DNA from: an uncultured Oscillospiraceae bacterium
GTDB lineage: Bacteria > Bacillota > Clostridia > Oscillospirales > Oscillospiraceae
Assembly (NCBI GenBank): GCA_947589545.1
Contig: CANQBA010000021.1
Span: 1 to 53,573, forward strand
Length of the DNA: 53,573 nt
Direction of reading: 5' to 3'
In this document: positions 1-9,416 of the stretch, in pieces
Layout of the letters: each line of letters begins with the position of its first letter
Numbering within the stretch: position 1 is the stretch's first letter
The notes under the pieces: generated by a model
What the model was told of the DNA's origin: nothing
Databases searched by the model: none
What the model saw: only the letters and a program-made list of their open reading frames with translations
Position numbers and translations under genes: made by a program

Positions 1-1670
1 TCCCAGTAGATGGGCAGGCCGGACGGGATCACCGCCTGCTCCGTGCTTCCGTCGGTGGAGCCGGTGACGAATTCGATATACTGCTCGTGGATGCGCACGT
101 AGTTGTCGTCAGAGTCGTCCCGGGCCAGGTACTTGACGATCCGCCGGGATGTAGACAGCCTGTCCACCGTCAGATCCGCGATGTCGCCCATGGCCGCGTA
201 CAGCGCGTCGGCGCTGAGCTGCCCTGACACGTCCACGTTGCCCTCAAGCTTGATATACCCCGAGTAGCTGTTGGGCCCGATCTTGATGGTGATCCGTGCA
301 TACACCTGCCCGTCCGCCCCCGCCTCGTTAGCCACCTCCAGCCGTATCCCGTCAACCTTAGTCTCGATCTCCGCCGTCTTAGCCTCCCCGTCAGAGATCC
401 GCTGGAGGATCGCTTGGAGCGAGATATCTATCTCCGCTATCGCCCCGGTGACCCGGTTCTCAACAAACAACCGCAGCTCGTCGGCCTTTTTGTCTATCTC
501 GGAGTGGATGAGCGCCCACTTGCGCTTAAATTCCCTCGTCAACGGGCCCTGCGTGGGGTATTCGTCCTCCAGCTCCGCCTCGCCGGGGGCGGAGATGTCC
601 GGGTAGCCGGTGCCGTCGTCGTCGATTTGAGCCAGGACCGAGAGGATGCCATCCGCCTCCACCAGGTCCCCCAGCTCCGCCGCCGGGTCGATGTTCACCG
701 CCGCGGCGGTAAACATCTGGTATTGGTACCCCGCAAGCCTCGCCAGGATCTCGTCTGCCATGGCCTGAGTGGCGTATGGGCAATCCGCCGTCAGCTCCAG
801 CCCCGTGTCGTCCCCCGCCGTAATGGCGTTCTCATCGTCGAGCAGGAGCGTCACACGGGATATGGGCCGCATGAGCCCGTTATTTTTGGCGCTGACAAGG
901 TCCTGCCCTGTCTCATGGGTGACCTGATCGTCCGCGCCGTCCCCGCTGTCCGCTGCCGCGCCCACGTCCAGGGCGATGTCCCCAAACAGGAGCACATCCC
1001 CGTCCTCGGTGCCCAGCAGCGTCTCCTCGACCGCGCCGATCCTCCTGACCGGCACGAGCCGCAGCTTGCCCTCCGCCGTCATTATCCAGTTGCCGCCGTG
1101 GGCCGCCGCTATCCACTGGAGCACCTGCCGGATGGTGTAATACTCCCCCGTCTCGCTCTCCGGGTCGCTGGCCGGGTAGTCGATAGTGTATGCCGGATTG
1201 AGCGCCGTGCGCTCATCCAGCTCACAGCCCATGATGCGGCAGAACTCCTCCACCGCGTCCGGCATGGGCAACGGGAATTCCAACGATTGGTCCGGCTCCC
1301 ATCTTTGCTCGGCCTTGCGCATAGCGTCGAAAGCCTCGATGTCCCAGACCCCATCCTCAGCCTGCCGGCGGTTGATAAAGTACACCCCGGCGGGCAGCCA
1401 CTCGGAGGCCTCGCCGGTATACCGGTCCGAAAGCCGGACGAACCGCTTGATCTGCGCCCCGCGGGGGATGTCCTCCGCCTCAAGGGTGTACGTAAGCTTG
1501 CCGCAGCAGGCGTTCCCGAAGCCGAATTTCTCAAAAAGCTGACTGCTTACCCCGTGGGATATTTCCACCCTTTCTTCGTAGGTTATGCCGTCTACTTCAA
1601 ACTTGTACTCCGGGTGCGCCTGCTTTGTGCGCAAAAGTTTTTTCCAGCGATCACTCGTCTGCTGCGCCAT
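1..1670 (-). CDS. Phage tail-tip / minor structural protein, partial (C-terminus beyond left edge)
   Basis: An open frame runs from an ATG at 1670 to the window edge (556 codons) without a stop. The start MAQQTSDRWKKLL, an N-terminal domain ending near ALNPAYTIDYPASD, and a later coiled segment (EIDKKADELRLFVENRV) fit the tail-associated minor structural proteins that follow the tape measure in Firmicute siphophages. It starts 5 bp after the stop of the preceding gene, so it is part of the late operon. Family knowledge: such proteins sit at the tail tip and may carry a peptidase or receptor-binding region further on; that part is outside the window. The family call is by position and general resemblance only. 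Confidence 0.7.
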   Translation of the reverse strand, partial: MAQQTSDRWKKLLRTKQAHPEYKFEVDGITYEERVEISHGVSSQLFEKFGFGNACCGKLTYTLEAEDIPRGAQIKRFVRLSDRYTGEASEWLPAGVYFINRRQAEDGVWDIEAFDAMRKAEQRWEPDQSLEFPLPMPDAVEEFCRIMGCELDERTALNPAYTIDYPASDPESETGEYYTIRQVLQWIAAAHGGNWIMTAEGKLRLVPVRRIGAVEETLLGTEDGDVLLFGDIALDVGAAADSGDGADDQVTHETGQDLVSAKNNGLMRPISRVTLLLDDENAITAGDDTGLELTADCPYATQAMADEILARLAGYQYQMFTAAAVNIDPAAELGDLVEADGILSVLAQIDDDGTGYPDISAPGEAELEDEYPTQGPLTREFKRKWALIHSEIDKKADELRLFVENRVTGAIAEIDISLQAILQRISDGEAKTAEIETKVDGIRLEVANEAGADGQVYARITIKIGPNSYSGYIKLEGNVDVSGQLSADALYAAMGDIADLTVDRLSTSRRIVKYLARDDSDDNYVRIHEQYIEFVTGSTDGSTEQAVIPSGLPIYW

Positions 1671-1674
1671 AAAG

Positions 1675-2088
1675 CTACACCTCGATCATATTGAACGGTT
1701 TACTCTCCCACAGCTCGGTTGTGGTCGTGCTGTCCCCATCTCCGCCTTCGTCCTCATTGTCGTGGGCCACGACCAGCGTCGCCTCAAACTCGGAGCAATA
1801 AAATTCGGATTCGCGCTGACCGTGCAGATCGGCGTAGACTGCCCGGAATGTCTCCTGCCGCAGATCGTCATCCAGCTGAGCCGCGTTCTCCCGGGTTGTC
1901 TGGAGCAGAGAATATGTACAGGTTCTCTTCTCGCCCAGCTTTCCGCGGCGCATATGCAGATCTTTAGTGCGGCCGGCCTTTGCGTTGTCTATGTCGTTTC
2001 TTTTCCAGCCGGCGCCGCGGAGTTTGATCAGCGGCGTATAGTCGTGCCATTCCCCGGACGCGGACAGTATCTTGAGTACGTTTGCCAC
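1675..2088 (-). CDS. Small tail protein after the tape measure (distal tail type)
   Basis: A protein of about 137 residues between the tape-measure gene and the tail-tip gene. A GTG at 2097 is possible, but the GAGGTGG ribosome binding site best fits the GTG at 2088, giving MANVLKIL. It is rich in Asp/Glu near its end. No domain was recognised with certainty. The place is where siphophages keep the distal tail protein or a short tail hub adaptor, so a structural role at the tail end is inferred from order alone. Confidence 0.6.
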   Translation of the reverse strand: MANVLKILSASGEWHDYTPLIKLRGAGWKRNDIDNAKAGRTKDLHMRRGKLGEKRTCTYSLLQTTRENAAQLDDDLRQETFRAVYADLHGQRESEFYCSEFEATLVVAHDNEDEGGDGDSTTTTELWESKPFNMIEV

Positions 2089-2098
2089 GCAGACCACC

Positions 2099-5000
2099 TC
2101 ACATCAGCAGGACGGGCCTGCCGGCCTGTCTCGACATATCGTTAATGTGCTTGATCAAATTCCTGGCGACCACTCTGCCGTCCAGCGTTGATTCGACCGT
2201 GACGTTAATATCCCCGCCGTTGTTTGCATCGTCAAGCGCCGACAGGATCTCACGCAGTGCGGCCAGTATTGCGGTGAGGTTCTCCCCGATCTCAAGCGTC
2301 GCGCTCTGGCCCGCGCCCACTCGTGCGCGATAGGGCGCCACGGTGCCCTCAGCAATAGCGGGGATTTGGAGTCCGCCCATAGACGCCAGGGCGTCAGATA
2401 TGGAGACAAAGGTTTTTGCGATACTGGAGAGGGAGTCGGCTACTCGTGCGATACCGCTGGCCGTGGCCGTTCCGGCGATGTCAAACTTCGCGGATACCTC
2501 CCCCGCCGCGTCGGACACGCTGCTCGCGAGGTTTTTGGCCGTTGACAGCACCTTACCCATACCGGAGCCGAGACCAACAACGAGGCCCTTATCCAGGTTT
2601 TCGCCGATCTCAGCAAAGACTCTTGAGGGGGAGTGTGTGTCAAACACATCTTTTACAGTATCTACCAGGCTGCTGAACTTTTTCTTTGCCCAGCTTTTAA
2701 AGCTGCCCCACGCGTTGGATATGCCGTTTTTCAGGCCGGAGACTAAGTTGGATCCAATGCTGGCCCAGTCTGTGCGGCCCATCGACGATCTCAGGCCCTC
2801 CCAGAGATTTGTGACCGTACTTTTGATGTCGCCCCATTTTTTGGACGCCGTTTCCTTGACGCTTGACCAGGTGTCGGACAACTTTGACTTGACCTTTTCG
2901 GCAGTCGAGGACAGGCTGTCTTTTGCGCTGTTGAATTTTTCCACAACGCTTGCTTTGAGGCTGTTCCAGGCATTGGAGGCGCCGGTTTTAATGGTGTCCC
3001 AGGCCCCGGACAGTCGTTTTGTGAGATCACCCAGCGCACCGGAGCCGGAGAAAAAGTTGGTGATGACGTGCCACGCGTTAGTGATACCCGCGAAAAGCCC
3101 GTCAACAATAAATCCGCCCAGATCCGCAAATACGGTAGACGGAGAATGTATGCCGAAAAAGTCTTTGACTGCGTTCACAACCGGGTCAACGATATGCTCT
3201 TTGATCCACGTTGCGGCGGTACTCATAGCGTCGGCAATGCCTTGGAAGAATCCGGCAATCGCGTCGCCGCCCACAGACAAAAACGCGTCGGCAAGCTGTT
3301 CGGCGATCCCGCCGATTAAGCCTAAAAGCGCCTCGACAGCTCCACCGACACAGCTTATAATGCAAGAGCCTAATGTTGCCAGAATTTGAAGCCAGTCGAT
3401 GTTCATTATCATGTCGATGATGCCTTTGCCGAGGGAAGATGCCACGGAATACCAATCAATATCAGCCAAAAGGCTCATACACAGTTGAAGCAAAGCCAGA
3501 ATTGCGTCGGATAATAGCCCGCTGATTTCGCCCCAATCAATCGTAGTGAATAGCGTTGTTATGGCGTTTGCGAGCTTTGTTCCGATTTCGCCCCAATTTA
3601 TGTTTTGGATGGTATTTCTCATGGCCGTAACGATACCGTTAATGCCTGTTATGATTGCGTCGGCCATCTTTGTCCAGTTTATGGTGTCAAACCAGCTCTG
3701 GATAGATACGCCGATACCCGTGCCGAGGTTAGCCCAATTCGTGCGGTGGACAAAACCGTAAATCAGATCCACCAGGGCTTGCCATTTCGCCGCAAAGGAC
3801 GCGCCTATGAGTTTCCAGTTTGCGTTATTTACAAACCCGTTCAAGCCGTCACCCAGCTTTGTACCCAACTTCTCAAAATCGAAGGTGGTCATAAACGTGT
3901 TGTAAATATCCAGGATGGTATTCAAGCCGTCCGCTACGGTTTTACCGGCGAGGGTGAAGTCAAGACCGTCAACGAGGCCGTTAAGGATGTCGGCTACACG
4001 GCCGGCCCAGGTGACGCCCAGAGGCCGGAGTGTGCCGTTTATCCAGTTGTCCACCGTTTTCATCCCGGCGTTCAGGCCGGCGGCAATGGTCTTTCCTACG
4101 CCGCTCCAGTCCCCGTTTTTCCACGCGTCCTTGAGCTTTTGCGCCCACTCCAGCACATCTGCCGGGAGGTCAATGGGCACCTCCTGGTAGGATATACCCC
4201 CCTCGTCACCGGCTCCGGCGCTGTCTTTTTCGCTGTCGTCCTGCTGCTTTGTAAGCTGGTCAAAGCCAAATAACTCGGCGTTGAGTTCTTCCTGCGCCTC
4301 TGCCGATGCCTCGGTCGCTTTTGCGTAGGACTCCTGCCCTTTTTTGGCTACAGTAATGGTTTTCTTACCGTTCAAAAGTGCGAAAAACATATTGACATAT
4401 GTCATCGCCTTGGACAGGACGCTCAACAGCCGCGTCACCACCGGCTCGACAGTCTCGATCAGCGAGCCGAATGCCACCGCAATGTCACCGGTCAACTGTG
4501 TGGACGTATTCTGTATCTCACTCATCGACCGATTAAATTCGGTCGAGAATTGCGCAAGAGACTGCATACCATCCCGCAAATTGTTGACGATTGCGGAGAT
4601 AAACATGCGCTTGACTCGACTGATCAGCATGGTCTTTACACTGGTCAGCGCCTTAACAAGGCCGTTGGAGGTGAGCGTCGCGCTCTTGTTTGCCTTAACC
4701 AGAGACAGCAACTTGGACGTATAGTTTTTTGCCCTGTTGCCGATAGCCTTAAATCCGATTTTTGCAAGGCTCCTGCCCGTTTTGGCGGCGTTTTTCGCAA
4801 CGGTCAAAAGAGCGCCGGCGCAGCCCCGCAGCACACCTCCCAGGGCCGTCCACCGCGATGCCGCCTCCGGGGGAGGCGCTCCGCCGCCCTTTTGCGTAAG
4901 CTCCGCCGCCAGGGTATTCAGCTCCTGCTGCGCCGCCCGCAAGCGCACCAAAGCGGCCTGCCGCTCACCATCATTTTTCGCCCGTATGACGGCCTCCTGG

Positions 5001-5854
5001 GCCGCCTGGACGTTGAGCCGCGCCTGGGCGAGGGTCTCGTTGTCGATAAGCGCACGCCCGCGCTCAATCTGTGTATCGGTCTGCCGCAGAGTGGTCTCCA
5101 GCGTCTTGTACTGCTCCGTATCGGATCCCCGGATAAAGGCCCCGCCGGACGCCTCAAGCCCGGCCATATCCGCCTTGTAGTTTGCGATTTGCCCTCGAAC
5201 CTGCTCAATGTCATAGGCCAGCGACTGCCACTGCTTGGAGTTTTCGGCGACGCCCATCTCTCTGAGCTTGTCCTGCCGGTCTTTCAGCATGGACAGTCTG
5301 TCCCTGGCCTCCTTGATGGCGTTGGACAGGAAGGTATAATCCTCCGTGGGCACGCGCTGGGCCGCCAGCTCCGCCATGCGTGCGCGTAAATCACGGGCTT
5401 TGATCTCCGCGCTGTCCAGGAGATCCTGGAATCTGAGGACGGCCCCGGGATTGGCAAAGCCGCTCTGGATGCCCGTCTCGATTTTGGCGAGGTCTCCACT
5501 CAGCGATGCAGCGTCCCGATCCAGGGACGCTACACCGGCGCTGAGTGCGGCGGCGCCGGAGCGGGCGGAAGCCATAGCCGCACCGGCCTGCTGAACCGCT
5601 CCGGCTACCTGATTCGCCGTGCCCACGGCCTGTGCGCCGCCGCTCGACATACTGGCATACGCCTGCCCCGCACCGGCGGACACGCTTTGCAGGAGCGGAA
5701 GTACGCCCTGAAAAGCGCCGGTCAGCTTATCGCCCAGGCTGTCTACGGACGCGGTTAATTTCTCCAGGCTTTTTATGAGCTTGTCGCTGCCCGCGTCAAA
5801 ACCGTCCCGGTCAAGCTCGGTGTCGATAACTACGGATCCGTCAGAGCCGCTCAT
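2099..5854 (-). CDS. Tail tape measure protein
   Basis: 1251 residues, the longest gene here. The N-terminal third is helical with coiled-coil character (LRARMAELAAQRV, repeated Ala/Gln/Glu). The middle has a run of repeats of about 32 residues built on an (I/N)(N/D)W..(I/L)G pattern, for example INWGEIGTKLANAI and IDWGEISGLLSDAI. Hydrophobic stretches and the twice-seen HSPS(T/R)VFAE/D motif follow; these are typical of tape measures in Firmicute phages. The protein sets tail length and is injected with the DNA; by the usual rough scaling this size suggests a long siphovirus tail. The start ATG follows GGAGGTGGGGGATA and overlaps the stop region of the Gp15 gene. No lytic transglycosylase or peptidase domain was seen in it. 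Confidence 0.93.
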   Translation of the reverse strand: MSGSDGSVVIDTELDRDGFDAGSDKLIKSLEKLTASVDSLGDKLTGAFQGVLPLLQSVSAGAGQAYASMSSGGAQAVGTANQVAGAVQQAGAAMASARSGAAALSAGVASLDRDAASLSGDLAKIETGIQSGFANPGAVLRFQDLLDSAEIKARDLRARMAELAAQRVPTEDYTFLSNAIKEARDRLSMLKDRQDKLREMGVAENSKQWQSLAYDIEQVRGQIANYKADMAGLEASGGAFIRGSDTEQYKTLETTLRQTDTQIERGRALIDNETLAQARLNVQAAQEAVIRAKNDGERQAALVRLRAAQQELNTLAAELTQKGGGAPPPEAASRWTALGGVLRGCAGALLTVAKNAAKTGRSLAKIGFKAIGNRAKNYTSKLLSLVKANKSATLTSNGLVKALTSVKTMLISRVKRMFISAIVNNLRDGMQSLAQFSTEFNRSMSEIQNTSTQLTGDIAVAFGSLIETVEPVVTRLLSVLSKAMTYVNMFFALLNGKKTITVAKKGQESYAKATEASAEAQEELNAELFGFDQLTKQQDDSEKDSAGAGDEGGISYQEVPIDLPADVLEWAQKLKDAWKNGDWSGVGKTIAAGLNAGMKTVDNWINGTLRPLGVTWAGRVADILNGLVDGLDFTLAGKTVADGLNTILDIYNTFMTTFDFEKLGTKLGDGLNGFVNNANWKLIGASFAAKWQALVDLIYGFVHRTNWANLGTGIGVSIQSWFDTINWTKMADAIITGINGIVTAMRNTIQNINWGEIGTKLANAITTLFTTIDWGEISGLLSDAILALLQLCMSLLADIDWYSVASSLGKGIIDMIMNIDWLQILATLGSCIISCVGGAVEALLGLIGGIAEQLADAFLSVGGDAIAGFFQGIADAMSTAATWIKEHIVDPVVNAVKDFFGIHSPSTVFADLGGFIVDGLFAGITNAWHVITNFFSGSGALGDLTKRLSGAWDTIKTGASNAWNSLKASVVEKFNSAKDSLSSTAEKVKSKLSDTWSSVKETASKKWGDIKSTVTNLWEGLRSSMGRTDWASIGSNLVSGLKNGISNAWGSFKSWAKKKFSSLVDTVKDVFDTHSPSRVFAEIGENLDKGLVVGLGSGMGKVLSTAKNLASSVSDAAGEVSAKFDIAGTATASGIARVADSLSSIAKTFVSISDALASMGGLQIPAIAEGTVAPYRARVGAGQSATLEIGENLTAILAALREILSALDDANNGGDINVTVESTLDGRVVARNLIKHINDMSRQAGRPVLLM

Positions 5855-6435
5855 TATCCCCCACCTCCTCGTAAGAGTTCTTCAAAGATCTGCTTGGCCT
5901 GCGACTCCGGCGCGATGCGCTCTTTCGGTCGATCCACGTCGCACAGCCGCTTATTGGCGGCGTAAAATTCTTTTTCGTGCTTTGCCAGTGGCTTTCCCTG
6001 CGCCCGTTTTTGGCGGATGGTGAGGATCGTCGCCCAGAGGCTCTCCGGATCCGGGGATTGAAAGTATCCCAGGAGTGTCCACCAGTGCATATAGGGGACC
6101 CCCCGGACTTCAAAGCCCGCCGTCTTGTTGATGGCGGCGAAAATGAGCTGCTCGTCCTTCTCCCAATTCACGACCCGCGGGCTGGGTTTGTCGCTTTGCA
6201 TGTCGCACTCGATAAATTTTGCCGCCGCCTCGTATGCCTCCTTGTAGTCCTCTCTCGGCAAGAGGGGAAAGTCTACAAAAAGCCGCCTCAGACACACATA
6301 GAGCTTTTCGTTGTCCGAAAGCTCCTCGGCGTCAAAGGCGGCAAATATTCTGAGTATGTTGCGGTAATCGGTGTTGATTTTGTATGTGACACCGTTAATT
6401 TCCAGTGTTTGCGGCAGCTGTCCCAGCATCGGCAT
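5854..6435 (-). CDS. Gp15-family phage protein (tail assembly chaperone partner)
   Basis: 193 residues. The pattern of an N-terminal TLEINGVTYKINTDYRNIL followed by DNEKLYVCLRRLF and a conserved central YMHWWTLLGYF is that of the Bacteriophage Gp15 family, found directly upstream of the tape measure. It is likely the second tail assembly chaperone, which coats the tape measure during tail building. It overlaps the preceding chaperone gene by 41 bp in the +1 frame and has its own Shine-Dalgarno (AGGAG) nine or so bases before the ATG, so independent initiation is possible. It ends inside the start signal of the tape-measure gene. Confidence 0.85.
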   Translation of the reverse strand: MPMLGQLPQTLEINGVTYKINTDYRNILRIFAAFDAEELSDNEKLYVCLRRLFVDFPLLPREDYKEAYEAAAKFIECDMQSDKPSPRVVNWEKDEQLIFAAINKTAGFEVRGVPYMHWWTLLGYFQSPDPESLWATILTIRQKRAQGKPLAKHEKEFYAANKRLCDVDRPKERIAPESQAKQIFEELLRGGGG

Positions 6436-6895
6436 TCACCTGCTCCTGATCCCGGAGGTACTTTGCCATGCGCTTCTCGGACAGGGCCGTCTCCTCCTTG
6501 ACGGCCTGCTCAATCACCCCACCCAGGGCGGTGAGAATGCGGGTGCAGAAAAACTCCCCGCCCACACTGGAAAAGGCGTTGCGCTTGGCGAAGATATCGT
6601 CCGCCTCCTCCATGTCAAAAAGCTCATTGATGCGCCGTTTCAGCTCTTCCTCCGCCTTACGGATGGCGGTCATACCATCCTCGTAATCCGCCGTGCCGTC
6701 GTTTTTGATGCTGAGATCCTCCAGGGGCTTGACGATCTCCGGCAGATCCTTCATAAGCGTCTCATACCGCGCCAGAATAGAAAAGACATCGGCGGGGCGC
6801 ATATAGACGTTGCAGATGAGCTTCCCGAATTTGTTGACCAGGGGGATCTCCCGTGTGCCGTCATCTACGACGGCCCGAAGTGCTTTGTTTGCCAT
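6395..6895 (-). CDS. Tail assembly chaperone (gpG-like position)
   Basis: 166 residues, acidic and helical, between the major tail protein and Gp15 genes, the place of the first tail assembly chaperone in siphophages. The start ATG has a good GGAGGCAAATC ribosome binding site. The last 41 bp overlap the Gp15-family gene in another frame, the arrangement in which many phages make a G-GT type fusion by frameshifting. No clear slippery heptamer was seen in the overlap, so fusion is not shown. Residues 30-90 (YMRPADVFSILARYE and on) resemble clostridial phage chaperones, but the family name is given by position. Confidence 0.75.
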   Translation of the reverse strand: MANKALRAVVDDGTREIPLVNKFGKLICNVYMRPADVFSILARYETLMKDLPEIVKPLEDLSIKNDGTADYEDGMTAIRKAEEELKRRINELFDMEEADDIFAKRNAFSSVGGEFFCTRILTALGGVIEQAVKEETALSEKRMAKYLRDQEQVNADAGTAAANTGN

Positions 6896-6959
6896 GATTT
6901 GCCTCCTAAATTAAATGGATGGACGGAGGAGCATCAGCTCCTCCGCCCGATATGGCCGC

Positions 6960-7697
6960 TTACGCCGCCTCGTCGGTGATCGTGGCCTCGTTGGTCTTCA
7001 TATCGTAAACGATATGCTTGCGCGTCATCGCGCCGATGGGGTGAATGGTGTACGGGACGGCCGCGCCGGCGGTGTCCCCGCCGTCGGACTCCGGCACAAA
7101 CCAGGCGCGGCGAACATAGCAGTAGCCCTCCATAGTCTGCGCCTCCTCATCGGCGGACTCATAAAACGCCTCGGCGAACCAACCTACACAGTCCTCCTCG
7201 GAGTATTTCTCCTGCATCGCGATGTCCCGCAGGTGCGGGTACATGACTCTGGCGGGATCCATGTAGTAGAGGTCAACATTGACCTCCGGCTCGTAGCCGG
7301 AGTGGTTGAAGGTCGTCTCGCCCAGGACGTTCTTTCCGGTCTCGGTGTCCGGATTCAGCTCCTTGCTCAGGTCGTCGTTGTCCTTGCCGATGGCCTCCCA
7401 GCCGGTGGACTTGGCGGTGTACGTCACGGTGATAATGTCGCCGTCCTGGGCGCTCTCGTCGCCCCCGGTGATCCCGTAGGTGTCCAGCTTGACCGCGACG
7501 CCGTTCAGCGTCCAGGAGCCGCCCTTGTGCTTGAAAAGATACACCCCGGAGAGGCCGCTGACCGCCGTGCCGAAGGTCTTGGCGGTGACCTCCGCGGACT
7601 GTACCCCGGTGCCCTTGACGGTGGCAGCCGCGGCCTCCTCGACGGGCTGCGCAGTCCAGGAGCCGAAGTACATGATGCGGTTTCTTGCGATTTTCAT
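6960..7697 (-). CDS. Major tail tube protein
   Basis: 245 residues beginning MKIARNRIMYFGS, preceded by GGAGGGACTAAAGT. It is a beta-rich acidic protein with a middle section of short strands (SGVYLFKHKGGSWTL, GDIITVTYTAKS) and a phage tail tube-like ending. It lies between the tail completion protein and the chaperones, which is the fixed place of the tail tube subunit. It should polymerise around the tape measure to form the tube. The assignment comes from gene order and composition together. Confidence 0.82.
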   Translation of the reverse strand: MKIARNRIMYFGSWTAQPVEEAAAATVKGTGVQSAEVTAKTFGTAVSGLSGVYLFKHKGGSWTLNGVAVKLDTYGITGGDESAQDGDIITVTYTAKSTGWEAIGKDNDDLSKELNPDTETGKNVLGETTFNHSGYEPEVNVDLYYMDPARVMYPHLRDIAMQEKYSEEDCVGWFAEAFYESADEEAQTMEGYCYVRRAWFVPESDGGDTAGAAVPYTIHPIGAMTRKHIVYDMKTNEATITDEAA

Positions 7698-7700
7698 ACT

Positions 7701-8144
7701 TTAGTCCCTCCTGTATGTTATACGGATTTGGATTTGGTACTTTGCGGCGCTGCTTCCGATCTCGGTAGGGCTGCCCGTCAGCGTGGGCACGATCGACCGG
7801 ATGCGGCCCCCTACCATTTTTGGGAAATTTCGCCGCTGGTTTTGACGGAGTATCCATGCGATGACCTCGTCAAAAAATAGGAGATTTGCTTGATTTGTCA
7901 CCACATCCGCGCCATAAGTCTCTCTGGACGCAAAGATGTAGTTGACGGTCTGGATGTCTGCGGGAACCTCCTCGCCGAGGACATTCTCCCGGTACTCAAT
8001 AGAGCTGGGCACCGCAAAAATGGAGTACTCCGTCGGCGTCTCCGCCAGGTAGTCGGTTTGCAGACGGCGATCCTGCTGGAGTACGGGGCACGCCCGGAAC
8101 CACTCCCACAGATACCCGATATTACTTTCTTCCTGCCGCTGCAT
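7701..8144 (-). CDS. Tail terminator / completion protein (phage minor capsid-annotated type)
   Basis: 147 residues, start ATG after GGAGGCAACGG, ending 3 bp before the tail tube gene start. It contains the segment WEWFRACPVLQQDRRLQTDYL and a basic tail (IQIRITYRRD). Proteins of this size and place, just before the tail tube gene, are usually tail terminators or are annotated as minor capsid proteins of Firmicute phages. It would cap the tail tube and join it to the head. The 5-prime end overlaps the previous gene by 23 bp, as is usual in this module. Confidence 0.65.
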   Translation of the reverse strand: MQRQEESNIGYLWEWFRACPVLQQDRRLQTDYLAETPTEYSIFAVPSSIEYRENVLGEEVPADIQTVNYIFASRETYGADVVTNQANLLFFDEVIAWILRQNQRRNFPKMVGGRIRSIVPTLTGSPTEIGSSAAKYQIQIRITYRRD

Positions 8145-8586
8145 CCGTTGCCTCCTTGATGATGTCGCTCATGTGATCGGCTTTCATCCGATCCACCCAA
8201 AACGGCCCGGCCAGAGGGCCGTTTTTCGCCTGGCTTTTGGAGTAGTCCAAGGGCCGCCCCGTGGGGTGCTTGATCTGCCCCGGGGGGCTGAAAAAGCCCG
8301 TGGGTTCTCCGCTGTTGTCTTCAAAGACGGGGATGTTCGGCCCGTACACCTCACCGTAGTACTGGTAATGGGCCCACGGTACTTGATATACAACCCTGCC
8401 GCTGCCGATGACGGTGGCGCTGTACGGGCTTCGCGCCAGTACGCCGGTATCCCACGGACAATAGGGGAGGCTCCAGTCTATCACCGATTTATCGATGACC
8501 TGTTGGACTCTCCCGCCCTTTTCGAGGCCGAAACGCTTTGCAAGGTCCCCGCGGAGGCGGAATTTGACCTTTACCTTGATCTCCAC
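8122..8586 (-). CDS. Minor capsid / head-tail joining protein (Minor_capsid_2-like)
   Basis: 154 residues from a GTG that shares one base with the stop of the preceding gene. The N-terminus is basic (MEIKVKVKFRLRGDLAKRFGL), followed by CPWDTGVLARSPY and VPWAHYQYYGEVYGP, which is the DTG...YYG pattern of the minor capsid 2/HK97 gp10-like neck proteins. It should sit in the head-tail neck. A Trp-rich end (GPFWVDRMK) is also typical. Overlaps on both sides show tight translational coupling. Confidence 0.75.
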   Translation of the reverse strand: MEIKVKVKFRLRGDLAKRFGLEKGGRVQQVIDKSVIDWSLPYCPWDTGVLARSPYSATVIGSGRVVYQVPWAHYQYYGEVYGPNIPVFEDNSGEPTGFFSPPGQIKHPTGRPLDYSKSQAKNGPLAGPFWVDRMKADHMSDIIKEATDAAAGRK

Positions 8587-8999
8587 TACTTCCCCACCAC
8601 TTTCCAGTGCTTCCCGTGCGGTGCGTTCCGGTCGTCCGTAACGGCCAGGACCGTCACCATCTCGTCAAACCGTTTTTTGAGGTCGTCTAACCGCAGGTCC
8701 GCGTCCGTGACGGCCTCGTGTACGATGATGTCCCCGGCCCGGATGGTGAACACGCCGTCTCCCGTGGGGTGCGCGGCGTACTCCAGCGGCTTGAGATACG
8801 TCTTACCGCCAAAGTCCGCGTCCACGGGGATGCGCACGGTGAACTGATTGGCCGCCCGGAGGCCGGAGCTGTCAACGGTGGTAATGGTCTGCAAAAACCA
8901 CGACACGCCGGAGATCACCGTAGGGATGTACCTGTCATAGCCCAGCGCGGAGTCGTATTTGGCGTTAAACAGCGTTATGGTCTCCTCACAGTGCTTCAT
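8586..8999 (-). CDS. Small neck-module protein of unknown fold
   Basis: 137 residues using the ATG at 8999, which overlaps the upstream stop in an ATGA arrangement; the longer reading frame to 9035 has no ribosome binding site. The sequence starts MKHCEETITLFNAKYD and contains YIPTVISGVSWFLQTI. Similar proteins of about this size lie in the same place in clostridial siphophages between the connector and the gp10-like gene. The function is not known to me; a structural role in the neck is inferred from position. Confidence 0.65.
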   Translation of the reverse strand: MKHCEETITLFNAKYDSALGYDRYIPTVISGVSWFLQTITTVDSSGLRAANQFTVRIPVDADFGGKTYLKPLEYAAHPTGDGVFTIRAGDIIVHEAVTDADLRLDDLKKRFDEMVTVLAVTDDRNAPHGKHWKVVGK

Positions 9000-9385
9000 C
9001 GGTATACCCCCCGGTAGAGGAGCGGATAGCCGCACAGGTCAACCTCATCCGCAAGATACATCCGGATAATACTGTTCATGGCGGCCTCCGCCTCCTTTGC
9101 GGTCATAGCGTTGCCGTAATGCTCACTGTACCCGTCCGTCGTAAACGACGTGACCACCGGGGTTTCCACCTGCGCGTTGGCGCCCACGCGGGACTCCAAA
9201 CCGACAAGGGCGAACATACACCGGAGGACTGCTTCGGGCAGCTTGTCCGCCTGAGCCAGGCGAGCTACACGGCCAAAGGTCACGGCGTCGATGCGTTTCC
9301 GGCAGGCAAATTCCACCTGGTTGAATTCCGTTTCCGGCAGCTTTCCGCCGTAGTCCCGGTATTGGTCATAAGTGAGATACGTCAT
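8996..9385 (-). CDS. Head-tail connector protein (gp6-like position)
   Basis: 129 residues starting MTYLTYDQYRDYGGKL, a common opening for connector adaptors (a short helical domain that begins with a Y/F..Y pattern). It has alpha-helical content through FACRKRIDAVTFGRVARLA and a C-terminal MNSIIRMYLADEVD. It is the first neck gene after the capsid genes. It should bind under the portal and form the first ring of the neck. Coupled to the next gene by ATGA. Confidence 0.68.
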   Translation of the reverse strand: MTYLTYDQYRDYGGKLPETEFNQVEFACRKRIDAVTFGRVARLAQADKLPEAVLRCMFALVGLESRVGANAQVETPVVTSFTTDGYSEHYGNAMTAKEAEAAMNSIIRMYLADEVDLCGYPLLYRGVYR

Positions 9386-9416
9386 ACATGGCCCTCCGAT
9401 ATGCTGTGGCAGAGAC

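Noticed and set aside
414-1694. Long open frame on the plus strand opposite the tail-tip gene
   Set aside because: It is the shadow of the minus-strand gene; no ribosome binding site, and the minus frame runs without a stop to the edge with sensible phage tail sequence.
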